Below, one piece after another: positions 30,851 through 41,250 of a stretch of DNA of 64,000 nucleotides; position 1 is the stretch's first letter, and each line of letters starts with the position of its first letter. Source of the DNA: Acidobacteriaceae bacterium (lineage in GTDB: Bacteria > Acidobacteriota > Terriglobia > Terriglobales > Acidobacteriaceae); NCBI GenBank assembly GCA_030038435.1, contig JASHOY010000323.1, positions 1-64,000 of the forward strand. The letters run 5' to 3'. The notes below the pieces were generated by a model. It did not search any database and had not been told where the DNA came from. It saw only the letters and a program-made list of their open reading frames with translations. Made by a program: the position numbers and the translations under genes.

Positions 30851-30886
30851 CCCATGCTTCGCGCAAAACGCCGCGCGAAGCATGGG
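30851..30886. repeat. Perfect 14-bp inverted repeat (8-nt loop) between convergent genes
   Basis: CCCATGCTTCGCGC-AAAACGCC-GCGCGAAGCATGGG. Confidence 0.85.
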
Positions 30887-30922
30887 GGTACGGAGATGAA
30901 TGGATATTGAGGCACGTGGGCG

Positions 30923-32788
30923 CTAATTGCTAAAAGTTACGGCGCTGGAGATGCGATTGAGAATGCTGTTTTTGCCTACCATGCGCACGTAGAGAATATG
31001 CGTACCGGGTGAGAGCTTGCTGAGATCATAGCTTCCGCTGGCGGCGGCGGGCTGGGTGGCGAGAAGGGTCAGGTTCTGGCCATCGGGCGAGTCATATATC
31101 TCAAGGTGTGAAACCGTGGAGAGACTGGCATTGGGATTCGATGTATTCAGCTGCCACTGGAGCGAGGAACCGCTGGTGGCGGCGCTTATGGTGTAGCAGT
31201 TGTCGATGCCGGACTCGATCTCGGTGCCTTCGTTGTAGTCGTTCCATGTGGCGATATGAAGCCACGGCACTCCGCCGCTGTAGTAGCTGTTGCTTTCGGT
31301 GAGTGAGTTCATCCAGGTCTGGCCGCATTGCTGGTCCATGATGCGGCCAGTGCCCCAGTTGGCCTGAATGCTGTTGAAGCCTTTGAAGGCGTTGCTCCAG
31401 ACGAGTTCGTTGCTGTAACTAAGCGATGCGGCGAGAAACGAGTCGAGGGTTTCGGCAACACCCTGCGGCCCGATGTTGTAAGTGAACTGGTCGGTAGTGA
31501 GGTTTGTTCCCGCGGGCTCGATCCAGTAGAAAGAGCCGGAGGAATCCTGGTGAGTGAATCCGCCGGTGTTTTCAAAGACGATCAGGGGAACGCCGTTGTT
31601 GGCGTTGTAAGGAGCGACGCCGCAGTTGTCCGGCAGGTCGCTGTTCCAGTCCTCGATATGGACCCAGACGTCGGTCCACGAAGGCGCCGGGCCGGTGGCG
31701 GGAATGACGGACTCGTCAGGGAAGATCTGCACAACTGGCCGGCCATTGACTTTCTGGTAGGCTGGGCTTCCCCAATGCATGCCGTTCATGTAACACATGT
31801 CGTTGCGAACGTGGGCGACTACGCAATTTTCATAACTCGCGCCGGTCAGGCCAGAGCAGCTCGCGCCGCTGGTGCCGGGAATGCCGGTGGATTTGACGTT
31901 GTAAGTCATAGACGCGAAGTTATACATGATTAAATAAGTGAGCGAGCAGCTTGAATTGGAACAGGCATTCTGGTCGATCCAGGACTGAAAGAGAAGGGAA
32001 GCAGAGTCGGCACTGGTTCCTGCGCCATCCCAGCTAAGTGCGGCGCCGTCGAAGTGGCGCTGGATGAGATCAGCGGCCTGCGCGGCCACGGTATTAGGAT
32101 CGTCGGATTTGTAACCAGTCTGGACGTTATTGCTGCAATAGACCGAAGTGGTGCTGATGCAATAGCCGAGCATGAAATTGGCGAAGATCTTGGTTTGGGA
32201 GCCGTTGGTGAGATAGCTGTGGATGTCTTCGGTAGAGACATTGCCGGCGGGCGGATCGAACTGCGGAGTCATGACGCCGGCGCGAGTGTCTGACTGACCT
32301 GTAAATGCGTTCTCGCACCAGACGGGCAGCGTTCCGCTGGCGGGACAGGCAGCGGTGTTATTGGCAGTTAGCGAAGCCAGGGTAACTGTGGGGGTGGAAG
32401 GTTGCGTCGGCTGGCTGGGCTGCGCTGGCTGCGTAGGCTGAGTTGGTTGAGTAGGCTGCGAAGGCTGCGTGGGCTGGGTAGGTTGCGACGGGTCCGTAGG
32501 CTGTGAAGGATCGGTCGGCTGCGATGGTTGAGTGGGTTGTGAAGGATCGGTGGGTTGTGATGGCTGGCTGGGCTGAGTCGGTTGTGACGGGTCCGTAGGT
32601 TGCGAAGGATCGGTGGGTTGTGATGGATCGGATGGCTGTGAAGGCTGCGAAGGTTGAGTAGTGGCCGGGGGATTGGAGGTTGATGCAAGAGAACTTACAG
32701 GAACAACCGAACCACCCGAACACGCAGATAATGCAAGGCTAACGATAGTGAAGGCTATCAATATGGGTTGCGACACACCACGGCTCAT
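30923..32788 (-). CDS. Lipoprotein with long (QPS/QPT/DPS) repeat linker and putative glycoside-hydrolase-like (GH71/GH99-type) domain
   Basis: LALSACSGG lipobox; about 90-aa Pro/Gln/Ser/Thr repeat; GVMTPQFDPPAG...YNFASMTYNVKSTG...HWGSPAYQKVNGRPVVQIFPDESV. Confidence 0.7.
   Translation of the reverse strand: MSRGVSQPILIAFTIVSLALSACSGGSVVPVSSLASTSNPPATTQPSQPSQPSDPSQPTDPSQPTDPSQPTQPSQPSQPTDPSQPTQPSQPTDPSQPTDPSQPTQPTQPSQPTQPTQPTQPAQPSQPTQPSTPTVTLASLTANNTAACPASGTLPVWCENAFTGQSDTRAGVMTPQFDPPAGNVSTEDIHSYLTNGSQTKIFANFMLGYCISTTSVYCSNNVQTGYKSDDPNTVAAQAADLIQRHFDGAALSWDGAGTSADSASLLFQSWIDQNACSNSSCSLTYLIMYNFASMTYNVKSTGIPGTSGASCSGLTGASYENCVVAHVRNDMCYMNGMHWGSPAYQKVNGRPVVQIFPDESVIPATGPAPSWTDVWVHIEDWNSDLPDNCGVAPYNANNGVPLIVFENTGGFTHQDSSGSFYWIEPAGTNLTTDQFTYNIGPQGVAETLDSFLAASLSYSNELVWSNAFKGFNSIQANWGTGRIMDQQCGQTWMNSLTESNSYYSGGVPWLHIATWNDYNEGTEIESGIDNCYTISAATSGSSLQWQLNTSNPNASLSTVSHLEIYDSPDGQNLTLLATQPAAASGSYDLSKLSPGTHILYVRMVGKNSILNRISSAVTFSN
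32390..32670 (-). repeat. In-gene tandem repeats encoding a (QPSQPTDPSQPT)n linker
   Basis: Translation QPSQPSQPSDPSQPTDPSQPTDPSQPTQPSQPSQPTDPSQPTQPSQPTDPSQPTDPSQPTQPTQPSQPTQPTQPTQPAQPSQPTQPS. Confidence 0.85.
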
Positions 32789-33190
32789 GGATCCACCTTG
32801 GGGACCAGTTGCGACAACTGGGTTGTGTTTAGAGAATTCGCCGTCGAGTCACGGTTTGATTTTCACGGCCCTTGAGGCTGAACTCTATCGATGCGCTAGT
32901 CTTAAAAAACCTGGGGGACTGAGTCGAGCGTATGGAGACACAAATACACCACTGGAGAAACCTGGCCTGATTGCCGCGCGATCATTCCTCAGGAGGTATT
33001 TGTAACGATGATAGCTTGAGTCTGTGTTACCAGATAGGTGACGTAGGTCACACCACTTTTGTGGGATTAGCGAAGTTAGGTGACCAGGGCGGGCTCATCG
33101 GGGCCAAGCCGGGCAGGGGACGCAGCGGGTGGCGCGCATCAGAGGAAAAATGCGGACTTAAGCTTGCGGATGACTCCGCCGGAACGGGAA

Positions 33191-34837
33191 TCAGCGGCCG
33201 GTAGCAAGGGTGCTATTGATGAAGGCAGCCACGCGGTCGTGCAGTTGCTGGCGGCACTCGTCGCGCACGTAAGCCATATGTCCCGATTCGTACCAGTTAT
33301 ACTCAATATTTTTGGTCAGGTCTGCGGGAATAGGAAGATGCTCCTCCTCATATTGCGCCGCGAAGAAGGGCGTGGCCAGGTCATAGTAACCGTCATTGAC
33401 CATGACTTTGAGGTGGGGATTAGTCTTCATGGCGTCGGCAAGATCGGAGCTCACATTTACGCCGGAGGCGCCGCCGATGCCGCGGCCGCGAGGGCCCTCG
33501 GCCCAATCCCAGCGAGCGCCGTTGAAGAGCGCGCCGGGCAGATAGGTCTCAGTGGCGCCGTATTTCAGCGTGTTACGCAGATAACTGTTGATCATGGCTA
33601 CATAAGCCGAGGAGATGGCCGCGCTCTGCGGATCGTACTCGCCGCCTTCGCTCAACGGATCGAGGGTCGGGCCAAGAAAACGAGTGTCATAGCGACCCGT
33701 GGTCAGGTCCTTCTGGTCGGCAAATTCCTTGCGGAACTCGCCCGCGTCTACGCGTAAGTTGGCTTTGAGGATGTAGTCAACGGGCAGGCCGGTGTACTGG
33801 TTGATTTTTTCGGCCACCGACTGCTTTTCCGCGTCCGTAATTGCATTGCCGAGGGCCAGCGCGTGCATGTATTCGCCCAGTGAGAAGGCCTCGACCTGCT
33901 TAATGAACGGGTCGAGCTGCGGCGGTTGCGGGTTAAGCTTTTTGTGATACCAGGCGGTGGCTGCATACGTGGGCAGGGCGAGCTCGTAGGGCAGGTCGAC
34001 GCCGGGGCGGTCGAGGCCGGCGAAGGTGGTGAAGTTGAAGATCTCCCCCAGCAGCATCACTCCGTTCAGGTCGATGTTGTACTGATTTTCGAGCATATCG
34101 GCCAGCACCGCCGAACGCGTGGTTCCATAGCTTTCGCCGAAGAGGAATTTCGGCGAGTTCCAGCGGTTGTATTTGGTGAGAAAGCGGGAGATGAAGCGCG
34201 CGAAAGCGCCTGCATCCTGTTCAAGCCCCCAGAAGGCTTTTCCGGCGTCTTTGCCGGTGATGCGGCCGAAGCCGGTTCCGGGCATGTCGATGAAGACTTC
34301 GTCGCTGGTGTCGAGCAGGCAATAAGGGTTGTCCACAAGCTTATAGGGAGCGCCAGGCAGATGCGTGTCGCCGGGGGTCTCGACATATTTCGGTCCCAGC
34401 GAGCCAAGGTGCAGCCACATGGTCGAGCTGCCAGGGCCACCGTTGTAAAAGAAGGTCACAGGGCGGTCTTCGGCGTTAGCCCCAGTTTTGAAATAGGCCA
34501 CGTAAAACATGTGTGCCAGGGGCGGCGCCTCGGCGGGATTTTTGGGCTCGGCAAGCGCGAGCTGCGTGCCTGGCAGCGGGACGCCGTCGGGACCAAGCTG
34601 CGCATCTTCGGCGTCACTTGCGCCCACGGTGATGATGCCAGCTACGGCGGTGTAGTCGATGCGCTGGCCGGAGACCTCGACCGATCCCTGCGTGGTGGAG
34701 TCAGGCGGCATGACAGTTTCGGAGGCTTTTTCCGGCAAGGCGGGCCTGGTGGCGGGCTTGTCCTGAGCGGGCGCCGTAGGCAGAACGAACACAGAACCGA
34801 GAACGAGAGCGGCAAGCGCCGGGAAGGAAATTTGCAT
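33191..34837 (-). CDS. Peptidase S10 (serine carboxypeptidase family)
   Basis: FFYNGGPGSSTMWLHLGSLGP, VFIDMPGTGFGRI, FLFGESYGTTRSAVLADML. Confidence 0.9.
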   Translation of the reverse strand: MQISFPALAALVLGSVFVLPTAPAQDKPATRPALPEKASETVMPPDSTTQGSVEVSGQRIDYTAVAGIITVGASDAEDAQLGPDGVPLPGTQLALAEPKNPAEAPPLAHMFYVAYFKTGANAEDRPVTFFYNGGPGSSTMWLHLGSLGPKYVETPGDTHLPGAPYKLVDNPYCLLDTSDEVFIDMPGTGFGRITGKDAGKAFWGLEQDAGAFARFISRFLTKYNRWNSPKFLFGESYGTTRSAVLADMLENQYNIDLNGVMLLGEIFNFTTFAGLDRPGVDLPYELALPTYAATAWYHKKLNPQPPQLDPFIKQVEAFSLGEYMHALALGNAITDAEKQSVAEKINQYTGLPVDYILKANLRVDAGEFRKEFADQKDLTTGRYDTRFLGPTLDPLSEGGEYDPQSAAISSAYVAMINSYLRNTLKYGATETYLPGALFNGARWDWAEGPRGRGIGGASGVNVSSDLADAMKTNPHLKVMVNDGYYDLATPFFAAQYEEEHLPIPADLTKNIEYNWYESGHMAYVRDECRQQLHDRVAAFINSTLATGR

Positions 34838-34925
34838 TGACGGGTCTCCAGGGCCGAAAGGTGCGGGACTGCAAATTATAAGTACTGGCGCATGAGAGGC
34901 GTGTAAGTTTTCCACGGAAGAGGTG

Positions 34926-36122
34926 TCAGGCGCGGCCGGCAGATTGAATTTCGCGCGATATCTGCTCAGCCTCGCCAAAGACGCGAAGGAGATTGCCGCC
35001 AAGAATCTTGGCGCAGTCGCTGGCGGAGTAGCCGCGCGCCATCAGTGCTTCCGTGATTTTGGGCAGGTCGGCCGGCGAGTCCATGCCCAGCGGCAACTGC
35101 CTGCCCACGCCATCGAAATCGGAGCCGATGCCGACGTGATCGATGCCGCCGGTTTTGGCTGTGTGGTCTATGTGGTCGATGAGCAGCGAAAAGGGAGGAC
35201 GGGGAATGCGGTTGGCATAGGACAGCTTAAGCTGATGGATTTCCGCCCAGGGAACGGGCTGGCCTGCAGTTGCCGCCTCGGCTGTGAGCGCGTCGACGGC
35301 GCGGTCCATCTCCGGGTGAATCGCGTTGAGCGCGTCGAGATAGTGCTGGGAGAGAAAGGCGGAATAGAAATTGACCATAACTACGCCGCCTTGCGACCGC
35401 GGACCGCCGGAGGCTGCGACGGCGCGGATCATCTCGTCGGTGAGGTTGCGCGGCGAGTTACAGAGCGCGCGCGCCGAGGAGTGCGAGGCAATGACGGGTG
35501 CACGACTGAGGTCGAGCACGCGATGAAAGGTGCGGTCGGAGACATGGGAGATGTCGACCAACATGCCCAGGCGATTCATTTCGCGGATCACTTCTGCGCC
35601 GAAATCGCTCAGGCCGTCGTCGGTGTGCGGCACCGTCGAATCGTCGATGTCGCCGGAGCTGTCTGCCCAGCCGTTGGAGTTGTTCCAGGTGAGGGTCATG
35701 TAACGGGCGCCCAACTCGTAGTAGAGGCGCAGCAGACCGAGCGAGCCTTCGATGGCGTGGCCGCCTTCGATGCCCATCAGCGCGGCGAATTTGCCTTCGC
35801 GGCGCGCGGCGAGGATGCCGTCCGCTGAAGTGACGAAGACAATTTGATCGGAGTGCTTGGCCACCTGCTGCTTGAGCGCATCGATCAGCTCGAAGGCGCG
35901 GTGCGCGAACTGGCCCTGGTAGCGGGTGGGCTCGACGAAGATGGCGAAGAATTCGGCGGCGAGATTACCGGCGCGGATCGATTCGAGGTTCAGGTCGCCG
36001 CCGTCGCGCGGCGCGGCAAGGTCGAAACTCTCATCGAGAAAACGCTGCGACGTGTCGGCGTGCGTGTCGATGACAAGGGCGGAGCAATGAACTTCGGCGG
36101 GCGCTGGGGTTATTTCCGTCAT
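34926..36122 (-). CDS. Membrane dipeptidase (peptidase M19)
   Basis: LVIDTHADTSQRFLDE, GIEGGHAIEGSLGLLRLYYELGARYMTLTWNNSNGWADS, MLVDISHVSDRTFHRVLDLSRAPVIASHSSARALC. Confidence 0.94.
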   Translation of the reverse strand: MTEITPAPAEVHCSALVIDTHADTSQRFLDESFDLAAPRDGGDLNLESIRAGNLAAEFFAIFVEPTRYQGQFAHRAFELIDALKQQVAKHSDQIVFVTSADGILAARREGKFAALMGIEGGHAIEGSLGLLRLYYELGARYMTLTWNNSNGWADSSGDIDDSTVPHTDDGLSDFGAEVIREMNRLGMLVDISHVSDRTFHRVLDLSRAPVIASHSSARALCNSPRNLTDEMIRAVAASGGPRSQGGVVMVNFYSAFLSQHYLDALNAIHPEMDRAVDALTAEAATAGQPVPWAEIHQLKLSYANRIPRPPFSLLIDHIDHTAKTGGIDHVGIGSDFDGVGRQLPLGMDSPADLPKITEALMARGYSASDCAKILGGNLLRVFGEAEQISREIQSAGRA

Positions 36123-36353
36123 GGAATGTCAGTGGCGCGGCGGCATTGACTGATTGAGGAGCACCGCCCAATCAAAAAAACATGGCCTGATGGCAGGCGC
36201 ATGTGCCTCTTGCGATGAGTGTACATGGTGCGAAACTGCGGCGCGCAGTTTGCGGATCAGGGAATCGCGTTCTGCAAAATTCTTGGCGCGCTTCAAGGTT
36301 GTCCGGTTAGCATGAGCGTGAGCGCGGCGCCGGCCGCGCAGAGGTCGAAGACA

Positions 36354-37655
36354 ATGACAATTCCAAAGATGATTGAGATACGGCAGAGCTTTCCGCCGTC
36401 GAAGCAGATTGACATTCCGGCGCTGGTGGCAGAGCAGTTCGCAAAAGCGGGAGTGCTGCGCGAGATACGACCGGGGATGCGGATTGCCATTGGCGTAGGT
36501 AGCCGTGGAATCAGTAATTTATACGATATTGTGAAAGCAACAGTTGAGGTCCTTGCGGGCGCCGGCGCGCAGCCATTCCTCATTCCCGCCATGGGCAGTC
36601 ACGGTGGCGCCACGCCCGAGGGACAAATCCACGTTCTTGCCGGATATGGCGTGACCGCGGAAAGCATCGGGGTACCGATCGATGCGCGCATGGAGGTGCG
36701 CAAGGTCGGCGAGGCATTTGACGGGCGCGATGTAGTTTGCAGTGTGGCGGCTCTGGAGGCGGATGCGATTGTGGCTCTAAATCGCGTGAAGCCGCACACC
36801 GATTTTCACGGGCCCATGGGCAGCGGCATTCAGAAGATGCTGGCGATTGGATTCGGCAAGCAGGTGGGTGCGAACCTGGCGCACCAGGCCGCAGTACATC
36901 AAGGTTATCTTGAAGCTTTTCGCGAATACGCGCGCATAGTGCTGGAGAAGACGCCGGTGATGTGCGGCGTGGCCATTGTCGAGGATCAGCACCATCAGAC
37001 AGCGGAAATCGAGGTGTTGCCGCGCAACCAGATTGTGAGCGGCGAGGCGCGGCTGATCGCGTGTGCCGCGGAGCTGCTGCCACGGCTGCCCCTCGACGAG
37101 ATTGATCTGCTGATCATTGACGAGATGGGCAAGGAGATCAGCGGTACAGGCATGGACACCAACGTGATCGGGCGCGAGATTCACGGCTACTCCTCGATGC
37201 TGCACGGCAACGGCAATGGGCATGGGGCAGGCGATGGCAGTTCCGTGGGCCGTTCCGTAATGATTCATCGCATCCTTGTCTGTAGCCTGACCGCGGCGAG
37301 CAAGGGGAATGGCACGGGCCTGGGATTGGCGGATTTTACGACAAAGCGGCTGGTGAATGCCCTCGACCTGAAGACGACCTATATGAATGCGCTCACCTCG
37401 CTGGGCGTGCAGACTCCGAAGATTCCCATTTACTTCGACAATGACCGCGAGGCCGTGGAGAAGTCGCTGGCTACACTGGCATCGCTGCATCCGGAACGAC
37501 TGCGCGTGGTGCGGATTGCAAATACGCTGCGACTGGAAAAGATGCTGGCGTCAGAAGCTTGCGCGGAAGCGCTGAAAGGGCGGCGAGACATGGCGGTTGC
37601 CGCCAGAGCCGGGGACATGGAGTTCGACCCCGCTGGAAATCTGTTGCGGTTCTAA
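36354..37655 (+). CDS. LarA-like (lactate racemase domain) protein
   Basis: IAIGVGSRGISNLYDI, LIPAMGSHGGATPEGQ, LNRVKPHTDFHGPMGSGIQKMLAIGFGKQ; start at 36354 or 36312. Confidence 0.75.
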   Translation: MTIPKMIEIRQSFPPSKQIDIPALVAEQFAKAGVLREIRPGMRIAIGVGSRGISNLYDIVKATVEVLAGAGAQPFLIPAMGSHGGATPEGQIHVLAGYGVTAESIGVPIDARMEVRKVGEAFDGRDVVCSVAALEADAIVALNRVKPHTDFHGPMGSGIQKMLAIGFGKQVGANLAHQAAVHQGYLEAFREYARIVLEKTPVMCGVAIVEDQHHQTAEIEVLPRNQIVSGEARLIACAAELLPRLPLDEIDLLIIDEMGKEISGTGMDTNVIGREIHGYSSMLHGNGNGHGAGDGSSVGRSVMIHRILVCSLTAASKGNGTGLGLADFTTKRLVNALDLKTTYMNALTSLGVQTPKIPIYFDNDREAVEKSLATLASLHPERLRVVRIANTLRLEKMLASEACAEALKGRRDMAVAARAGDMEFDPAGNLLRF

Positions 37656-37660
37656 AGGGC

Positions 37661-37727
37661 GGAGGATTTGATTCTGCAAAAGCTGCAGGGATGATCGCCG
37701 AGGGCTGACGGCCTGCGTCTATCCTCC
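37661..37727 (+). ncRNA. Candidate structured RNA (three-way junction) between the larA-like and lctP genes
   Basis: GGAGGAT/ATCCTCC outer stem (37661-37667 with 37721-37727) enclosing CTGCA/TGCAG and GCCG/CGGC hairpins. Confidence 0.3.
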
Positions 37728-37874
37728 GGATCAGAACCTGGAACAAGCTCCCAGCAGGCTGCTTGTCGCGTCCGCTTCCACGCGCCGACTTGGTCATACC
37801 ATTGAATTAATCTCGGGGTTCCATCGGTAATCGCGCGCCGTGTAGAATGGCCCGTCTGTCGAACATGAGGTTTT

Positions 37875-39668
37875 ATGGAAGGCAACATAACCATAGCCGA
37901 AAAAGGTCCGCATACGCCGAAGCAGAAACCGGGAACGCCGTGGTCGGGTTCGCGCGATGTGCTGATCGCCCTGGCGCTGGTGCTCGCCACTATTTATCTG
38001 CTCGAAACCAATACCGGCATGGCCAGGTGGGCGCAGATCTACGACCCTACCGGGCATTGGTGGCTCTCCACATTTGTTGCCGGCCTGCCGGTGATTCTTC
38101 TGTTGGGCGCCATGGCTGTCTTTCGTCTGCCCGCCTATGTTGCCGCGGTCATCGGCCTACTTACGTCTCTGCTCGCTGCGATCGCCGTCTATCACATGCC
38201 GACGCGAATGGCGCTGACGACCACCATCTATGGCGCGGGCTACGGAATTTTTCCCATCTGCTGGATCATCCTGCCGGTGATTTTCCTCTACCAGTTGACG
38301 GTGAAGACCGGGCGCTTTGAGGCTTTGGAAAAAACTCTGACCCAGATCACCGATGACAGCCGGCTGCAATTGCTGCTGATCGCGTTTGCGCTTGGCGCGT
38401 TTTTTGAAGGCACAGCGGGATTCGGGACGCCGGTTGCGGTGTGCGGGGCGCTGCTGATCAGCCTGGGATTCGCGCCGATTGATGCTGCCGGTCTCTCCCT
38501 CATCGCTAACACCGCGCCGGTGGCCTTCGGCGCGCTGGGTATCCCGGTGGTCGCGCTGCATGGTGTGACGGGGATTCCACTGCCGCTGATCTCGCGTACT
38601 GTGGCAACCATTCTTGTGCCGTTCTGCGTTCTGGTTCCATTCTGGCTGATCTGGGTTTACGCAGGTTTCCGACGAATGCTCGAGGTTTGGCCGGCGATTC
38701 TTGTCGCGGGCGTGACTTTCTCACTGACACAATATCTGATGGCCACGTACGTCGGCGCCGGACTGGTGGACATTGCCGCGGCCACGATGACCATTGTGGT
38801 GCTGGTCGTCTTCCTGCGTTTCTGGAAACCGAAGCATGTGCTCAATCCCAAATGCGAAGAGATCGCCTGGGCTGCCCGCGAGAGGACACGACAAAGCCCG
38901 GGGCACGGTCCGGCGGCGATTTTCCATGCCTGGCTGCCGTGGCTGATTCTAAGCGCGGTGGTCTTCGCCTGGGGCATTCAGAAACTTCAGACCTGGATGA
39001 ACGCCGCGACCACCATCAACCTCCGAGTGGCGGGCCTGCACAACCTGGTGATGCGCGTGCCCCCGGTGGCGAATGCTCCGGAGCCCGCGATCTTTACTTT
39101 CAATTGGCTCGCGGCGACAGGTACGGGAATCTTCATCGCATCCTTGCTGGCGGGCCTGGTCATGGGTCTGACGCCGAAGGCGCTGGCATGGGAGTTTGTG
39201 AAGACCACCTACAACATCCGCTTCGCGATTGCCACAATTGCCGGCCTGCTGGCGCTTGGATTTGTCATGCGCTACAGCGGCCAGGATGGGACGCTGGGAC
39301 TGGCGTTCGCGCGCACGGGGGCCCTGTATCCACTTTTCGGTTCGTTGATTGGGTGGCTGGGAACGGCGACCACCGGATCCGACACATCGTCAAACGTGAT
39401 CTTCGGTACGCTGCAGCAGGTGACCGCGCACCAGATTGGCGTGCCGCAGACGCTGATGGCATCCGCGAATTCGGTCGGCGGGGTGATGGGCAAGATGATT
39501 TCTCCGTCCAGCATCGTGGTGGCCAGCACGGTGACGGAAACCTACGGGCAGGAGGGAACCATCCTGCGCTACGTGCTGCATCACAGCGCGGCGATGGCGG
39601 TGCTGGTGGGCGTTCTGGTGTACCTGATGGCATACGTGCAGCCGTTTACGGCGCTGGTAGCACGGTAG
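37875..39668 (+). CDS. lctP: L-lactate permease family transporter
   Basis: FEGTAGFGTPVAVCGALLISLGF, GALGIPVVALHGVTGIPL, GWLGTATTGSDTSSNVIFGTLQQVTAHQIG, SANSVGGVMGKMISPSSIVVA. Confidence 0.94.
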   Translation: MEGNITIAEKGPHTPKQKPGTPWSGSRDVLIALALVLATIYLLETNTGMARWAQIYDPTGHWWLSTFVAGLPVILLLGAMAVFRLPAYVAAVIGLLTSLLAAIAVYHMPTRMALTTTIYGAGYGIFPICWIILPVIFLYQLTVKTGRFEALEKTLTQITDDSRLQLLLIAFALGAFFEGTAGFGTPVAVCGALLISLGFAPIDAAGLSLIANTAPVAFGALGIPVVALHGVTGIPLPLISRTVATILVPFCVLVPFWLIWVYAGFRRMLEVWPAILVAGVTFSLTQYLMATYVGAGLVDIAAATMTIVVLVVFLRFWKPKHVLNPKCEEIAWAARERTRQSPGHGPAAIFHAWLPWLILSAVVFAWGIQKLQTWMNAATTINLRVAGLHNLVMRVPPVANAPEPAIFTFNWLAATGTGIFIASLLAGLVMGLTPKALAWEFVKTTYNIRFAIATIAGLLALGFVMRYSGQDGTLGLAFARTGALYPLFGSLIGWLGTATTGSDTSSNVIFGTLQQVTAHQIGVPQTLMASANSVGGVMGKMISPSSIVVASTVTETYGQEGTILRYVLHHSAAMAVLVGVLVYLMAYVQPFTALVAR

Positions 39669-39788
39669 CGCGGCGGCAAGTCCCCGGGGTCCCGTCCAAC
39701 AGGGCACACATTTACACTGAAGATTACTGGACAATCAGGAGCGCGGGCGCCCCAAGCGCCTGCCGCTTAAGGAGAGTTGGCCTGATTT

Positions 39789-41096
39789 ATGGATAAGTTC
39801 GTTATACGCGGGGGCAATCCGCTGGTGGGCACAGTTCGCGTTTCCGGAGCGAAGAATTCCGCGCTGGCGTGCATGGCCGCGCCTATACTCACCGCCGACG
39901 AGGTGATCCTCGAAAACATTCCCCAGGTGCGCGACATCGAAACCGAGCGCCGTCTGCTGGCGGCGATGGGCGCCGAGGTGGAACTGGGCTACGGCCGCGC
40001 GCAGCACCGCGCCAAAATCAATTGCGGCCCGTTGACCAAGCCGGTGGCCGAGTACGAGATTGTGAAGACGATGCGGGCGAGCGCGCTGGTGCTGGGGCCG
40101 CTGGTAGCGCGCATGGGGTGGGCGCGCGTGTCAATGCCCGGGGGATGCGCGATCGGCGCGCGGCCCATCGATCAGCACATCAAGGGCCTGGAAAAGATGG
40201 GCGTGACCATCGCGCAGGAGCACGGTTATCTCGATGCGCGAACGGACCGGCTGAAGGGCGCGCACATTGTGTTCGATGTCATCACCGTGACCGGCACCGA
40301 GGACCTGCTGATGGCGGCGACGCTGGCCGAGGGCGAAACGGTGATGGAGAACTGCGCGCGCGAACCGGAGATCACCGACTTGGTCGCGCTGCTCACCGCC
40401 ATGGGAGCGAAAATTGAAGGCGCGGGCACGTCGACCATTCGCGTGAGGGGTGTGTCGAAGCTGCATGGGGCGAAACACCGCATCAATCCCGACCGCATTG
40501 AAGCTGGCACGCTGATGGCTGCGGGAGCAATCACGCGTGGCGACCTGATTGTCTCCAACTGCAATCCAGCGCATTTGGGCGCGCCCATCGCCAAGCTCGA
40601 AGAGATGGGCGCGCGAGTCGATCGCCTGGGTCACGATTCGGTGCGGGTGCGCGCGGATGGAGCTTTGCGCGCGGCGGATGTTTCGACGGAAGAGTATCCT
40701 GGTTTTCCCACCGACATGCAGGGGCAGTTCATGGCGCTGGCCACGCAGGCCGAAGGTGTGAGTTTGGTCAAAGAGAATATCTTCGAGAACCGCTTCATGC
40801 ACGTGCAGGAGCTGGTGCGCATGGGCGCGAATATCAAGATTGACAGCAACAATTCGGCGCGCGTGCTGGGACCGGCGAAGTTGTCGGCCGCAGCGGTGAT
40901 GTGCTCGGATCTGCGTGCGTCGGCATCGCTGGTGCTGGCGGCGCTGGTGGCCGATGGTGAATCGATTCTCGACCGCGTCTACCACATGGACCGCGGTTAC
41001 GAGCGCATTGAGGAGAAGCTGCGCGGGGTGGGCGCGCAGATACGGCGCATGGGAAATATCTTTGCGGCCCGCGAAGAAGCAATGATCAGCGGTTGA
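39789..41096 (+). CDS. murA: UDP-N-acetylglucosamine 1-carboxyvinyltransferase
   Basis: [34 protein letters not shown]; catalytic-Cys loop [20 protein letters not shown]. Confidence 0.97.
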   Translation: MDKFVIRGGNPLVGTVRVSGAKNSALACMAAPILTADEVILENIPQVRDIETERRLLAAMGAEVELGYGRAQHRAKINCGPLTKPVAEYEIVKTMRASALVLGPLVARMGWARVSMPGGCAIGARPIDQHIKGLEKMGVTIAQEHGYLDARTDRLKGAHIVFDVITVTGTEDLLMAATLAEGETVMENCAREPEITDLVALLTAMGAKIEGAGTSTIRVRGVSKLHGAKHRINPDRIEAGTLMAAGAITRGDLIVSNCNPAHLGAPIAKLEEMGARVDRLGHDSVRVRADGALRAADVSTEEYPGFPTDMQGQFMALATQAEGVSLVKENIFENRFMHVQELVRMGANIKIDSNNSARVLGPAKLSAAAVMCSDLRASASLVLAALVADGESILDRVYHMDRGYERIEEKLRGVGAQIRRMGNIFAAREEAMISG

Positions 41097-41250
41097 CACC
41101 GACGGCGCGTTCCTGTCGTCCTGCTGCGAGCCGATGACCGTTGGAGAACCAGAGCGCCATTGTGAAATTTCCTGCGCAACTTGATGGTGCGCGCCGTGTC
41201 AATACGAGGCGAGCAAGCAAGAAGCAAGAAACAAAACGGAGCCGACGAAA

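Noticed and set aside
32390-32670. Possible CRISPR-like or VNTR array
   Set aside because: Units are in-frame codon repeats without unique spacers; explained as a protein linker.
37700-37760. TPP riboswitch (GGCTGA...GAACCTG) upstream of lctP
   Set aside because: Lacks the 5' GGGG.GCC arm, GAGA and the GATAATGCC segment; kept only as an unclassified structured leader.
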